A stretch of 52,603 nucleotides of DNA from an uncultured Paraprevotella sp. (GCA_944321345.1 CALUKY010000018.1:1-52603); one strand, 5' to 3'; positions 17,613 through 26,592 are shown, counted from the first letter of the stretch. Notes: generated from the sequence alone by a model not told the origin. Made by a program: numbers and translations.

Positions 17613-17655
17613 ACTAAAATAGCGGTTTGCAAGTTTTTGGCTTGCGGAATTTTTG

Positions 17656-17663
17656 TATCTTTG
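17656..17663 (+). promoter_or_regulatory. -7 box for the hpt operon
   Basis: TATCTTTG is an exact -7 match 23 bases before the hpt ATG. TTTG sequences upstream lie at 16 and 26 bases, neither ideal. Confidence 0.6.
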
Positions 17664-17686
17664 CAACAAATTTACTAAAAATAGCC

Positions 17687-18223
17687 ATGCAGACCATTCA
17701 AATTAAAGATAAAACTTTCACAGTATCTCTAAAAGAGGCTGATATCCTAAAGCAGGTAAAGCGTGTCGCAGCTGAGATTAACCGTGATTATGCAGGTGAA
17801 TCACCTGTATTTCTTGCTGTTCTTAACGGTTCGTTCATCTTTGCGGCCGACCTGATGCGCGAAGTGACTTTGCCCTCTGAAATTACATTTGTCAAACTGG
17901 CGTCTTATGCCGGAGTTTCTTCAACCGGAGCGGTAAAGGATCTTATCGGTCTGAACGTTGATTTGAAAGGCCGTTCGGTAATCATTATAGAGGATATTAT
18001 CGATTCCGGATTGACAATGGTGCATTTGCTTGATTTGTTCAAACAATACGAACCAAAGTCTGTTGATATCTGTGCTCTGCTGGTTAAACCTGACAACCTG
18101 AAGGTCTCTTTGGATATCCGTTATACCTGTCTGGAGATCCCCAATGATTTTATTGTGGGTTACGGATTGGATTATGACGGATTCGGACGTAACACCCGTG
18201 ATATTTATACCGTGGTGGAATAA
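17687..18223 (+). CDS. hpt: hypoxanthine phosphoribosyltransferase
   Basis: This purine-salvage enzyme joins hypoxanthine or guanine to PRPP to make IMP or GMP in the cytosol. The 178-residue protein has the LNGS loop (46-49) and the PRPP-binding signature IIEDIIDSGLT (100-110). It also has the C-terminal YGLDYDGFGRN segment that binds the purine base. The start at 17687 agrees with family length; the longer open frame upstream covers the promoter. It is the first gene of the hpt-adk-obg-pgeF operon, with 36 bases before adk. Confidence 0.95.
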   Translation: MQTIQIKDKTFTVSLKEADILKQVKRVAAEINRDYAGESPVFLAVLNGSFIFAADLMREVTLPSEITFVKLASYAGVSSTGAVKDLIGLNVDLKGRSVIIIEDIIDSGLTMVHLLDLFKQYEPKSVDICALLVKPDNLKVSLDIRYTCLEIPNDFIVGYGLDYDGFGRNTRDIYTVVE

Positions 18224-18259
18224 TCAGAGAAAATCCTATTTTATTAACTAAATAAAGAA

Positions 18260-18829
18260 ATGAAGAATATTGTAATTTTCGGTGCTCCGGGTTCAGGTAA
18301 AGGAACTCAGAGCGACAAGATTGTGGCTAAGTACGGTTTCAAACACATCTCTACCGGCGATGTATTGCGTGGTGAGATTAAGAACGGTACCGAGCTGGGT
18401 AACACAGCAAAATCTTACATCGACAACGGACAGCTGATTCCGGATTCTTTGATGATTGACATTCTGGCAAGCGTTTATGACAGCTTTGGTACTGTAGAAG
18501 GTGTTATTTTCGATGGTTTTCCACGTACAATCCCTCAGGCAGAAGCACTGAAAGCTATGTTGGCTGAGCGTGGAACAGAAGTAAGTGTCATGCTGGATCT
18601 GGAAGTACCGGAAGAAGAACTGATGGATCGTCTGATCAAGCGCGGACAGATTTCAGGACGTGCTGATGACAATGAGGAAACTATCAAGAAGCGTCTGACT
18701 GTTTACCACAACCAGACTTCTCCTCTGATCGACTGGTACAAGAATGACGGTAAGTATACTCATATCAAGGGTACCGGCGATCTGGAAACTATTTTTGCTG
18801 ATATTTGTGCCGCTATTGACCGCGCATAA
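18260..18829 (+). CDS. adk: adenylate kinase
   Basis: Adenylate kinase catalyses ATP + AMP to 2 ADP. The 189-residue protein has the P-loop GAPGSGKGT (8-16), HISTGDVLR for AMP binding, FDGFPRTIPQA and the LID region GQISGRADDNEETIKKR. The LID is the short form without zinc cysteines, giving a length about 25 residues below the E. coli enzyme, as is usual in Bacteroidota. It lies between hpt and obg in the same operon, with gaps of 36 and 45 bases. Confidence 0.97.
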   Translation: MKNIVIFGAPGSGKGTQSDKIVAKYGFKHISTGDVLRGEIKNGTELGNTAKSYIDNGQLIPDSLMIDILASVYDSFGTVEGVIFDGFPRTIPQAEALKAMLAERGTEVSVMLDLEVPEEELMDRLIKRGQISGRADDNEETIKKRLTVYHNQTSPLIDWYKNDGKYTHIKGTGDLETIFADICAAIDRA

Positions 18830-18874
18830 TCTGTAATTTAAAAACCACACATATTTTTAATTAAGTAAATAGAT

Positions 18875-20050
18875 ATGGCTGAATCGAATTTTGTAGACTA
18901 CGTAAAAATATATTGCCGTTCCGGAAAGGGCGGAAGAGGCTCCATGCATATGCATCGGGCCAAATATGTCCCTAATGGCGGCCCAGACGGAGGCGACGGA
19001 GGACGGGGCGGCCATGTCTATTTACGTGGTAACAGAAACTATTGGACGTTATTGCATCTTCGTTATGACCGTCATGTATTTGCCGGTCATGGAGGCAATG
19101 GTTCTAAATGCCGTTCTACGGGAAAAGACGGTGAGGACAAGTATATTGAGGTGCCTTGCGGAACAGTTGTTTACAACGCGGATACCGGTGAGTATATTTG
19201 TGATGTAACCGAGCATGGTCAGGAAGTGATGCTTCTGAAAGGAGGTCGCGGTGGTCTGGGTAACTGGAACTTCCGTACGGCAACCAATCAGGCACCTCGC
19301 TATGCGCAGCCCGGTGAGCCGATGCGCGAGATGATGGTGATTTTGGAGCTGAAGTTGCTGGCCGATGTCGGACTTGTTGGATTTCCCAATGCAGGAAAGT
19401 CTACTCTGTTGAGTGCCGTTTCTTCTGCCCGTCCAAAGATTGCAAACTATCCGTTTACCACTCTGGAGCCGAGTCTGGGAATTGTTTCCTATCGGGATAA
19501 CCAGTCGTTCGTGATGGCCGATATTCCGGGTATCATTGAAGGTGCCAGCGAGGGTAAGGGTTTGGGATTGCGTTTCCTGCGCCACATTGAGCGTAACTCC
19601 CTGTTGCTTTTCATGGTACCAGGCGATACGGATGACATTAAGAAAGAATATGAGATTCTGCTTAACGAGGTTTCTACCTTCAATCCGGAGTTGATGGACA
19701 AGCAACGCGTATTGGCCATTACGAAAAGTGACTTGCTGGATGAAGAACTGATGGAAATGCTTTCGGAGAATCTTCCGGATGTGCCTCATGTCTTTATTTC
19801 GTCTGTCACCGGTATGGGAATTGCCAAGCTGAAAGACTTGCTTTGGAAAGAACTGAACAGCGAAAGCAACAAGCTGCAGGCCATTACCGATCAGCAGAAT
19901 ATTGTGCATAAGAACAAGGATATCAATATTCTGCGCAATGAGCTGAAAGCTATGGGTGAGGACGAGGATTTCGAGTTTATCGATGATGCTGAAATAGAGG
20001 ATCTGGATGACTTTGAATACGAGGAAGAAGATTGGGATGAGCAGAAGTGA
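18875..20050 (+). CDS. obg: GTPase Obg (ribosome assembly)
   Basis: This 391-residue GTPase assists 50S ribosome assembly and stress control. The glycine-rich Obg fold occupies about 1-158 ([25 protein letters not shown]). The G domain follows, with P-loop GFPNAGKST (169-177), the switch I region [17 protein letters not shown] for G3 and TKSDLLD for G4. The protein ends in a strongly acidic tail (residues about 355-391, rich in Glu and Asp) in place of the usual C-terminal domain, normal for the phylum. The gene for PgeF follows 10 bases after the stop. Confidence 0.97.
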   Translation: MAESNFVDYVKIYCRSGKGGRGSMHMHRAKYVPNGGPDGGDGGRGGHVYLRGNRNYWTLLHLRYDRHVFAGHGGNGSKCRSTGKDGEDKYIEVPCGTVVYNADTGEYICDVTEHGQEVMLLKGGRGGLGNWNFRTATNQAPRYAQPGEPMREMMVILELKLLADVGLVGFPNAGKSTLLSAVSSARPKIANYPFTTLEPSLGIVSYRDNQSFVMADIPGIIEGASEGKGLGLRFLRHIERNSLLLFMVPGDTDDIKKEYEILLNEVSTFNPELMDKQRVLAITKSDLLDEELMEMLSENLPDVPHVFISSVTGMGIAKLKDLLWKELNSESNKLQAITDQQNIVHKNKDINILRNELKAMGEDEDFEFIDDAEIEDLDDFEYEEEDWDEQK

Positions 20051-20060
20051 TCAGGAATTT

Positions 20061-20870
20061 ATGGCAGAAACTCCGGATTTGTTACATTATGATTTGGGAG
20101 ATGAGGTTGTTGCTTTCAGTTCCCGAAGAAATGGAGGAGTCAGTGAAGGAAACTATGCGGCGTTTAATGTAAACGGTTATTGCGGTGACAATACGCTGCA
20201 TGTTTCTGCTAACCGGAAGCTTCTTTGCGATTATCTTCATATAGAGCCGTCGTGTCTTGTTTTGCCTCATCAGACCCATGGAACCCGCGTAAAGCTGATC
20301 GATGAGGCCATCATGGGCCTTTCCTCTTTACAACGTGCGGCTATTCTGGAAGGCGTGGATGCCCTGATAACGGCGGAACATGGAATCTGTATCGGAGTTT
20401 CTACAGCCGATTGTATTCCGGTGCTTTTGTATGATCCGGTGCATAAGGTCGTGGCCGCTGTACATGCAGGATGGCGCGGTACCGTAGGTCGTATTGTCGT
20501 TGAAACTCTTTCGGAAATGTATCGTGCTTTTCAGACTTCGGCCTCTGATGTGCGGGCTATTATCGGTCCCGGCATATCCGGAGAGTCTTTTGAAGTGGGT
20601 AACGAGGTGTATGAAACTTTTGTATCAGCCGGTTTCCCGATGGATCGTCTGGCTGTCAGGAGAACCTCTATCCGGAATATGGCGGAGCAGAGCTGGTACA
20701 TTGATTTGTGGGAAGCGAACCGCATGCAGTTGGAATCGCGTGGCGTATTGTCTGAAAATATTCACCTGTCCGGTATTTGTACTTATCAGCATTCTGATGA
20801 GTTTTTCTCTGCACGGCGCTTAGGTATCCATTCAGGCCGTATATTTAATGGAATTATGTTGAAAAAATAA
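20061..20870 (+). CDS. pgeF: peptidoglycan editing factor / purine nucleoside phosphorylase-like PgeF (YfiH family)
   Basis: This 269-residue member of the YfiH/LACC1 family (formerly polyphenol oxidase, DUF152) contains FSSRRNGGVSEGNYAAFNVN, HQTHGTRV, GVSTADCIPVLLYD and VHAGWRGTVGRIV. These hold the His and Cys residues of the zinc active site. Family members act as purine nucleoside enzymes or in peptidoglycan quality control; the function here is not proven. The ATG at 20061, preceded by AGGAA, is preferred. An in-frame ATG at 20037 would overlap the end of obg. It is the last gene of the hpt operon. Confidence 0.92.
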   Translation: MAETPDLLHYDLGDEVVAFSSRRNGGVSEGNYAAFNVNGYCGDNTLHVSANRKLLCDYLHIEPSCLVLPHQTHGTRVKLIDEAIMGLSSLQRAAILEGVDALITAEHGICIGVSTADCIPVLLYDPVHKVVAAVHAGWRGTVGRIVVETLSEMYRAFQTSASDVRAIIGPGISGESFEVGNEVYETFVSAGFPMDRLAVRRTSIRNMAEQSWYIDLWEANRMQLESRGVLSENIHLSGICTYQHSDEFFSARRLGIHSGRIFNGIMLKK

Positions 20871-20904
20871 TTCTTCGGTTAGCTGATTCATGAAGAAGCA
20901 ATAA

Positions 20905-20932
20905 GTCTCCTTGGTGCAAGGAGATTTTTTTT
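20905..20932 (+). terminator. terminator of the hpt-adk-obg-pgeF operon
   Basis: The stem TCTCCTTG/CAAGGAGA with a 3-base loop is followed by eight T residues. Confidence 0.9.
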
Positions 20933-20935
20933 ATA

Positions 20936-20981
20936 TAAAATCATCCCGGTTCTGTTGCTTGGACATACAGAACCGGGATGA
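20936..20981 (-). terminator. terminator of the AICAR formyltransferase transcript
   Basis: A perfect 15-bp stem (TCATCCCGGTTCTGT/ACAGAACCGGGATGA) is followed on the minus strand by TTTTATAT. It lies 30 bases past the small basic ORF, which supports that ORF being transcribed with purH. Confidence 0.75.
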
Positions 20982-21010
20982 TATCTTATAGAAAAGTTCT
21001 TAAACCCCGA

Positions 21011-21226
21011 TTATTTGCCTTTGTGCCGGTTGGCGCGTCGGCGTCGGATTTCCGCTTTCATTTTTGCAGATCCCGATCCGTGTGCACCGGTAATGTAGGC
21101 TTTCTTTTTAGCTTTGGTCTTTACCTTTTCTTCCTGTGGTCCTTTCTTCTTGTTGTTACCGCCTCCCTTGAAGACGATACCTCCGGTAATGACCTGGTCA
21201 ATGTCATCTCCTCCAAACTTAGCCAT
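21011..21226 (-). CDS. small basic hypothetical protein
   Basis: This 71-residue protein is of no recognised family. It starts MAKFGGDDIDQVITGGIVF, continues with a Gly/Asn/Lys-rich low-complexity middle, and ends in KAEIRRRRANRHKGK, giving a strongly basic C-terminal half. It begins 17 bases after the AICAR formyltransferase stop on the same strand, and a strong terminator follows its stop. Both points suggest a real gene. The basic tail would suit RNA or ribosome binding, but that is a guess. The overlapping plus-strand frame (20978-21247) has no supporting context. Confidence 0.5.
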   Translation of the reverse strand: MAKFGGDDIDQVITGGIVFKGGGNNKKKGPQEEKVKTKAKKKAYITGAHGSGSAKMKAEIRRRRANRHKGK

Positions 21227-21243
21227 ACAGACAGACCGGTTAA

Positions 21244-22425
21244 TTAATGATGGAACAGACGTACACCGGTAAATGCCATGGCAATACCATACTTGTCGCA
21301 GGTTTCGATAACATGGTCATCACGTACACTGCCTCCGGCCTGAGCTACATAACATACACCGCTCTTGTGTGCACGTTCAATGTTGTCACCGAACGGGAAG
21401 AAAGCGTCAGAGCCCAAAGCTACATTGGTGTTCTGTGCAATCCATGCGGCCTTTTCCTCGCGGGTAAGCGGTTCCGGCTTCTCGGTGAAGAATTTCTGCC
21501 ATTCTCCGTCAGCCAGTACATCCATGTAATCATCGCTGATGTAAATGTCGATGGTGTTGTCTCGGTCGGCACGGCGAATCTTCTCGACAAACGGCAGGTT
21601 CATCACTTTCGGATGCTGGCGCAACCACCAGATATCAGCCTTGTTGCCGGCCAGACGAGTACAGTGGATACGGCTCTGCTGTCCGGCACCGATACCGATG
21701 GCCTGTCCGTCCTTCACGTAACAAACAGAGTTGCTTTGGGTATATTTCAAAGTGATCAGGGCTATGATCAGATCACGCTTGGCTTCTTCCGGGAAATTCT
21801 TGTTTACCGTTGGGATGTTTTCAAAGAGGCTCGGATCGTTCAGCTTCACTTCGTTACGTCCCTGTTCGAAGGTGATTCCGAATACCTGCTTGGTTTCAAT
21901 TGGTGCCGGAGTGTAGTTCGGATCAATTTTGATGACGTTGTAAGTTCCGTTTCTCTTGGCGCGCAGGATTTCCATAGCTTCTTCCGTAAAGTCGGGAGCG
22001 ATAACGCCGTCAGACACTTCTCTTTTGATCAGAGTGGCAGTAGCAGCGTCGCAAGTATCGCTCAAGGCGATGAAGTCGCCGTAGCTTGACATACGGTCGG
22101 CACCGCGTGCTCGGGCATAAGCACAGGCAATAGGAGAGAGCGGAATCTTCACATCGTCTACAAAGTAGATTTTCTTGAGCGTGTCGCTCAGCGGAAGGCC
22201 TAAAGCTGCTCCGGCAGGAGATACATGCTTGAAAGAGGCTGCTGCGGGCATGCCGGTAGCTTCTTTCAGTTCCTTGACCAGCTGCCAGCTGTTCAGAGCA
22301 TCCAGGAAGTTGATATATCCCGGGCGACCGTTCAGGACTTCGATGGGTAACTCACCTTCAGTCATATAAATGCGTGAAGGTTTCTGATTCGGATTGCATC
22401 CGTACTTCAATGCCAATTCTTTCAT
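21244..22425 (-). CDS. AICAR formyltransferase, stand-alone (PurH-like without IMP cyclohydrolase domain)
   Basis: This 393-residue protein corresponds to the transformylase half of PurH, which transfers a formyl group from 10-formyl-THF to AICAR to give FAICAR in purine synthesis. Seen are KYGCNPNQKPSRIY at the N-terminus, the catalytic Lys-His pair in ASFKHVSPAGAALG (Lys66-His67), YTQSNSVCYVKDGQAIGIGAGQQSR (read in two halves) and SDAFFPFGDNI near the end. The usual N-terminal IMP cyclohydrolase domain (about 190 residues in PurH) is absent. Upstream sequence has a promoter and no fragment of it, so this is a distinct short form. IMP cyclohydrolase must be supplied elsewhere in the genome. 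Confidence 0.92.
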   Translation of the reverse strand: MKELALKYGCNPNQKPSRIYMTEGELPIEVLNGRPGYINFLDALNSWQLVKELKEATGMPAAASFKHVSPAGAALGLPLSDTLKKIYFVDDVKIPLSPIACAYARARGADRMSSYGDFIALSDTCDAATATLIKREVSDGVIAPDFTEEAMEILRAKRNGTYNVIKIDPNYTPAPIETKQVFGITFEQGRNEVKLNDPSLFENIPTVNKNFPEEAKRDLIIALITLKYTQSNSVCYVKDGQAIGIGAGQQSRIHCTRLAGNKADIWWLRQHPKVMNLPFVEKIRRADRDNTIDIYISDDYMDVLADGEWQKFFTEKPEPLTREEKAAWIAQNTNVALGSDAFFPFGDNIERAHKSGVCYVAQAGGSVRDDHVIETCDKYGIAMAFTGVRLFHH

Positions 22426-22465
22426 ATGATAAATATTTAGATTGTTTTATCTGAAAACGATAGGG

Positions 22466-22473
22466 CAAAGATA
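22466..22473 (-). promoter_or_regulatory. -7 box for the AICAR formyltransferase gene
   Basis: On the minus strand this reads TATCTTTG, with TTTC about 20 bases upstream, 41 bases before the start codon. Confidence 0.6.
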
Positions 22474-22526
22474 CGATAAAATGCAAAGAAGATGAAATGG
22501 AGAAACAAAGAAATGTCTATATTCAT

Positions 22527-22565
22527 GAATAAAACCGGCATACATGAGAGTCATGCATGCCGGTT
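22527..22565 (-). terminator. terminator of the second TonB-receptor operon
   Basis: The arms AACCGGCATACATGA and TCATGCATGCCGGTT pair with one mismatch-like wobble. On the minus strand they are followed by TTTTATTC. Confidence 0.8.
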
Positions 22566-22596
22566 ATACTTATTTTATGGGATAAAGGGGGACATT

Positions 22597-23808
22597 TTAT
22601 TTTGTCCATCCTGCGGTCCACAGGTCTGAAGCGTCCAAAGCACCTTTACCGTCGAATGTACCTACATATTTGTTGGTGAAGGTAAAGCTCTGGCCGGTCA
22701 GGTTGCCGCTGTTCAGGAACATGTCATTGGTGTAAGGATTGTTTTCGTCACCCTCAACCTGTTTTACCAATACACTGGCAGAAGTGATACCGATGTTTTT
22801 GAGGCTTGAAGGATTGTTCATCAGATATTTTCCGGTTTCGCTGGTTTCAACCCACAGGTCGTTGGTCTTGCCGGTGATGACCGCATTTTCGATGACTGCA
22901 TGAGTACCTGCTCTCAGTTTCACACCGGCAGCCTTGGTACCGGTATCCTTGTTGCCGATCAGAGTCAGATTCTTCAATACAGGCTGAGAGAACGGAGTGG
23001 CAATCATGTTGTCGCCGTTGTTGTCAGCTTCGATCAGGCAGTCACAGTCTGCGCCTTCAGCCTGGTAAGCAATCCAGTTGGTGCCCTGTCCACGCCAGCC
23101 TTCGGTCCAGTCGAAAGAGTCGTCACCACAGTTTTCTACGATAGCGTGGTCCACGTTTACTGTACCGCCGAAGAATTCGATACCGTCATCATTACCGTCG
23201 CAAATCTGGATATATGAAGCTTCTGTTCCGCTACCTACACCATAGAATGTGATACCGTTTGATTCTGTGTCAGAAGACAAAGACTGTCCGGTGTATTCCA
23301 TGCGGATGTACTTCAGTTTTCCGGAGTTGTCCTGATCATCGCTTCCTCCATAAACGGCGTTACCGATCTCAGACTTTCCCTGTCCGCCTTCCACATTGAT
23401 AGAAGCCTTTCCGCAGATGTGCAGACCACCCCAGGAACCGGCCTGAGCTCTTTCGGCAGTCATGACAATCGGCTGCTCGGCTGTACCTACCGCGTGAATC
23501 TGAGCGCCTTGCTCGATGAGGATATAGGAAATATTGTCTGTATAGGCTGAAATGATCTTGACACCCGGCTCGATGGTCAGTTTACCCGGAGCCTGAATCT
23601 GCAATTTTCCGGTCAGTTTGTAAGTCTGTCCTTGTTTCAAGGTTACATCTTTGCTGGTAATTCCGTTCAGTTCGTTGCCTACCAATACTTCGCTGTTGCC
23701 GGCAGGAGGAATGTTACCGTTGTCTTCGTTTTCAGAACAAGATACACATGCTACAGAAGCGCAAAGAGCCATGCTCAAAGTTGCAAACTTAAAAATGTTC
23801 TTTTTCAT
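22597..23808 (-). CDS. beta-helix-like lipoprotein paired with a TonB receptor
   Basis: This 403-residue lipoprotein has its signal peptide ending in CVSC (Cys24). The body is rich in short hydrophobic strands with turns of Asn, Gly and Asp: LKQGQTYKLTGKLQIQAPGK, YILIEQGAQIHAVGT, GIEFFGGTVNVDHAIVENCG and AAGVKLRAGTHAVIENAVI. This pattern indicates a right-handed parallel beta-helix. It closes with LDASDLWTAGWTK. It starts 41 bases downstream of the TonB receptor and is certainly cotranscribed, so it is probably the surface partner of that receptor. No polysaccharide-lyase active site was recognised, and the ligand is unknown. Confidence 0.75.
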   Translation of the reverse strand: MKKNIFKFATLSMALCASVACVSCSENEDNGNIPPAGNSEVLVGNELNGITSKDVTLKQGQTYKLTGKLQIQAPGKLTIEPGVKIISAYTDNISYILIEQGAQIHAVGTAEQPIVMTAERAQAGSWGGLHICGKASINVEGGQGKSEIGNAVYGGSDDQDNSGKLKYIRMEYTGQSLSSDTESNGITFYGVGSGTEASYIQICDGNDDGIEFFGGTVNVDHAIVENCGDDSFDWTEGWRGQGTNWIAYQAEGADCDCLIEADNNGDNMIATPFSQPVLKNLTLIGNKDTGTKAAGVKLRAGTHAVIENAVITGKTNDLWVETSETGKYLMNNPSSLKNIGITSASVLVKQVEGDENNPYTNDMFLNSGNLTGQSFTFTNKYVGTFDGKGALDASDLWTAGWTK

Positions 23809-23848
23809 TGTTTTCTTTTTTAAAAGTGGTTGTTATTGATATTTTACA

Positions 23849-26557
23849 TTAGAATTTATACGAAATGCTCAAGTCCAGATCGATGCCGTCTTCATACCGC
23901 TCCACTTCGACTGTCTTTTCGGCTATCGGGAGCTCCTGTGAGAGCACAAAGTCGGAATTCAACAGGTTGTTGACCTGTACTTTGGCGCTGAGGTGCTTGT
24001 TGAACTGATATCCCAGATTCAGATTCAGCGTGTGCAGGGTTTCCTGATAGACATCACCCTGTTTTTGGATTCCCACGGCCTGGATGCGTTTGCCCTGAAG
24101 GTTGTAGAGCAGTGCCACAGACAGTTTGCGGTCTTTTCCGAACGAAGGTGTATAGCTCAAATCGGCGTTTACGATATAAGGGGATGCTCCTTGCAGTTGT
24201 CTTTCGGTATTGGTGTAGACCATTCCGCTGGGCAACTGTACGTTGGTGTACATGTATGATGCATTGACCGAGGTACTCAAGTCTTTGATGATTTCTTTTC
24301 TCACTTCCACCTCAATTCCGGCGGCCAGTCCGTCGGTTGCATTCTGGAAAGAGTATTCGCGTGCGCCTCCGGATACCCATTGTGTTCTTTCGATCGGTGT
24401 TTCCAGATATTTGTAGTAACCGGTTACGGCAATCATGTCATTGCTGTTCGGGCGGAACCACTCGTAACGCAAGTCGACATTGTAGTTATAACCGTTGGTC
24501 AGATCGGCGTTACCGCGCAGGTTGGCCGAACCGTAAGATTCCTGATATTTGAACGGGGCCATTTCCACGAATTGCGGACGTGTGATGGTGCGTGAGGCAG
24601 ACAGACGGATGGCATGAGCCTTGTTCATCGCATATTTCAGGTTCAAGGCCGGGAAGAAATCATTGCAATCCAGATTTCTGGTTTTAGCCCTATTGTCTCC
24701 GTCTTCATAATATTCCACCCACTGGTGGCTGTTTTCGAAGCGTACGCCGGCATTCAGTGACAGCTTGTCCCACAGCAGGAAATCGGCGTCTACGAATCCG
24801 GCCACAATCCGGTTACCGGCCTGGTAACTGTTGCTGGGCACCTTGCGGCGGTTAATCGTGATGTTTCCTTGCTGTACCTGCTCAAAATTCAGGTATCCGT
24901 CCGTGTCGTAGATATTCTCAAAAGGAGCATACAGTTCGTTGATCTTGTCTACATTATAGAAGAAGTCCACTCCCATGAAATCTCTTTTCTTGTCCTTGAT
25001 GGCGGCTCCCATTCTCACTTTGTCGTTTTTGTTCAAGTGATAAGCCACCTTCAAGTCGCCCACCCATTCGTTTTCGTTCAGCTCACCGTAGTAGCGCATG
25101 ATTTCCTGTTGATTCAGTGTGAAGAGTTTCAGTGACTCGTCATCCTGAATTTCGTACATCACCTGTCGGCGGTCGGGTTCGTCACTTTTGGAGATGTTGT
25201 ATGAACCGCTCCAGTCTGCTTTCCAGTGACTGCCGAATTCGTGATGTCCGGCCAGCTGATAGTCTTGCAGGTTGTAGATATGTGTGGTCTGGTTACTGCT
25301 CAACAGGCGGTGTTTCTCTTCGTCGAGCACGTTTCTGCTCATATAGCTGTCCGAAGCGTTGCGGGCATAGAAGAATGTTCCGCGGATAAAGTCAAATCGT
25401 CTGAACTTGTAGTTCGCGTTGAACAGTCCCGAAAGCTTGTTTTCCTGCGTGAACTTGTCATAGGTATATTCGCTCTTCAGGACTCCTGTTGCGTCATACG
25501 ATTTGTTGTAAGCATCGTAGATATTCTTATAGTCCGAGCTGACACCCAATGAAGCCATCAGGTCCAGATCACCGTGATTCAGGTTGAAGATCTTTCCCCA
25601 ACCGAAATTTCCGCCGATATTCGGGAGAGTGCTTCTTTTGCGGGTTTGGAAGGATGTGGGGAAAATATTGTGTGTTTGAGCATAGTGGTCATAATCCTGC
25701 AAAGGCAGATTGAGAGCATTCTGGTCAATCTTGCTTGAGGTGAAAAGAGTTCCCTTGCGGTCCATCTGATAGAAATCGCTGAAGGTGCTGCCCAATGTTC
25801 CTCCGGTACTGAATGATAGCGAGAAGAAATCATCTGTTTTATTCTCTTTCGTACTGATGTTGACATGAGCGCCCGAATAATCGGCAAAAGTAGAAGGACT
25901 ATAAACTTTGCTGACAGTAATATTCTGTACTGTAGATGAAGGGAACAGATCCAATGGGATCAGTTTGTTGTCAGGATTGGGTGATGCAATCGGCATTCCG
26001 TTCAGCGTGGTGATACTGTAACGGTCACCTAGTCCACGTACGACAAGTTGTCCGGCATCGGCAATGGAAATTCCCGAAATACGTTTCACACCTTCCTGTA
26101 CATTCGAGATTCCCTTTACGCTCATCTCGCCTGCACCTAAATTCTCTATGGCAATGTTCGACTGTTTCCTTTCTGCCAACAGGATGCGTTCCAGTTCAAA
26201 GTTCTTGCGTGCGGTAACCATGATTTCATCAAGTGACTTGTTGTCTGGTTTCATGTCAATCTGAATATTTACGGTTCCTTTGGCAGGTACTTCAACCTCA
26301 ATGTGCTGAGTGAGAAAAGACAAGTAGGAAACTTCTAAAATATATTTGCCTTTTTTGAGATTTTTGATACTGAAGTTTCCGTTCAGATCTGCAACTGCTC
26401 CATTTTTCGAATTCAGAACTTTTATTGCGGCACCATAAAGAGGTTCGTTGAGTTCTGTGTCGATAACTGTACCTAAAATGTCGCCTGCGAAAGTCTGTTG
26501 CATGGATGAGGCTACAAGCAGAGCGGCGCAAAATCTTAATCTGTTTCTTTTGTTCAT
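23849..26557 (-). CDS. TonB-dependent receptor with carboxypeptidase-like domain
   Basis: This is a 902-residue outer-membrane receptor. A signal peptide (about 1-24) is followed by a carboxypeptidase regulatory-like domain (about 26-105: DILGTVIDTELNEPLYGAAI and ADLNGNFSIKNLKKGKYILE). The plug domain is at about 125-245, with GVKRISGISIADAGQLVVRG and GDRYSITTLNGMPIASPNPD. A beta-barrel of about 650 residues ends in DLSISYKF. It is not a SusC-type receptor, since there is no SusD partner. It heads a two-gene operon with the beta-helix lipoprotein. A -7 box lies 28 bases upstream. The substrate is unknown. Confidence 0.93.
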   Translation of the reverse strand: MNKRNRLRFCAALLVASSMQQTFAGDILGTVIDTELNEPLYGAAIKVLNSKNGAVADLNGNFSIKNLKKGKYILEVSYLSFLTQHIEVEVPAKGTVNIQIDMKPDNKSLDEIMVTARKNFELERILLAERKQSNIAIENLGAGEMSVKGISNVQEGVKRISGISIADAGQLVVRGLGDRYSITTLNGMPIASPNPDNKLIPLDLFPSSTVQNITVSKVYSPSTFADYSGAHVNISTKENKTDDFFSLSFSTGGTLGSTFSDFYQMDRKGTLFTSSKIDQNALNLPLQDYDHYAQTHNIFPTSFQTRKRSTLPNIGGNFGWGKIFNLNHGDLDLMASLGVSSDYKNIYDAYNKSYDATGVLKSEYTYDKFTQENKLSGLFNANYKFRRFDFIRGTFFYARNASDSYMSRNVLDEEKHRLLSSNQTTHIYNLQDYQLAGHHEFGSHWKADWSGSYNISKSDEPDRRQVMYEIQDDESLKLFTLNQQEIMRYYGELNENEWVGDLKVAYHLNKNDKVRMGAAIKDKKRDFMGVDFFYNVDKINELYAPFENIYDTDGYLNFEQVQQGNITINRRKVPSNSYQAGNRIVAGFVDADFLLWDKLSLNAGVRFENSHQWVEYYEDGDNRAKTRNLDCNDFFPALNLKYAMNKAHAIRLSASRTITRPQFVEMAPFKYQESYGSANLRGNADLTNGYNYNVDLRYEWFRPNSNDMIAVTGYYKYLETPIERTQWVSGGAREYSFQNATDGLAAGIEVEVRKEIIKDLSTSVNASYMYTNVQLPSGMVYTNTERQLQGASPYIVNADLSYTPSFGKDRKLSVALLYNLQGKRIQAVGIQKQGDVYQETLHTLNLNLGYQFNKHLSAKVQVNNLLNSDFVLSQELPIAEKTVEVERYEDGIDLDLSISYKF

Positions 26558-26584
26558 TCTTTAGTTTCCTTTTGTTTTCCGCTG

Positions 26585-26592
26585 CAAAACTA
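26585..26592 (-). promoter_or_regulatory. -7 box for the second TonB-receptor operon
   Basis: On the minus strand this reads TAGTTTTG, matching TAnnTTTG, 28 bases before the receptor ATG. Confidence 0.5.

Noticed and set aside
19049-19909. 286-codon minus-strand frame
   Set aside because: It is entirely antisense to obg, whose glycine-rich codons and GTPase motifs explain the sequence.
20978-21247. 89-codon plus-strand frame
   Set aside because: It starts inside a terminator hairpin and is antisense to the small basic ORF, which has better context.
21247-22089. 280-codon plus-strand frame
   Set aside because: It is antisense to the AICAR formyltransferase and shows no family features.
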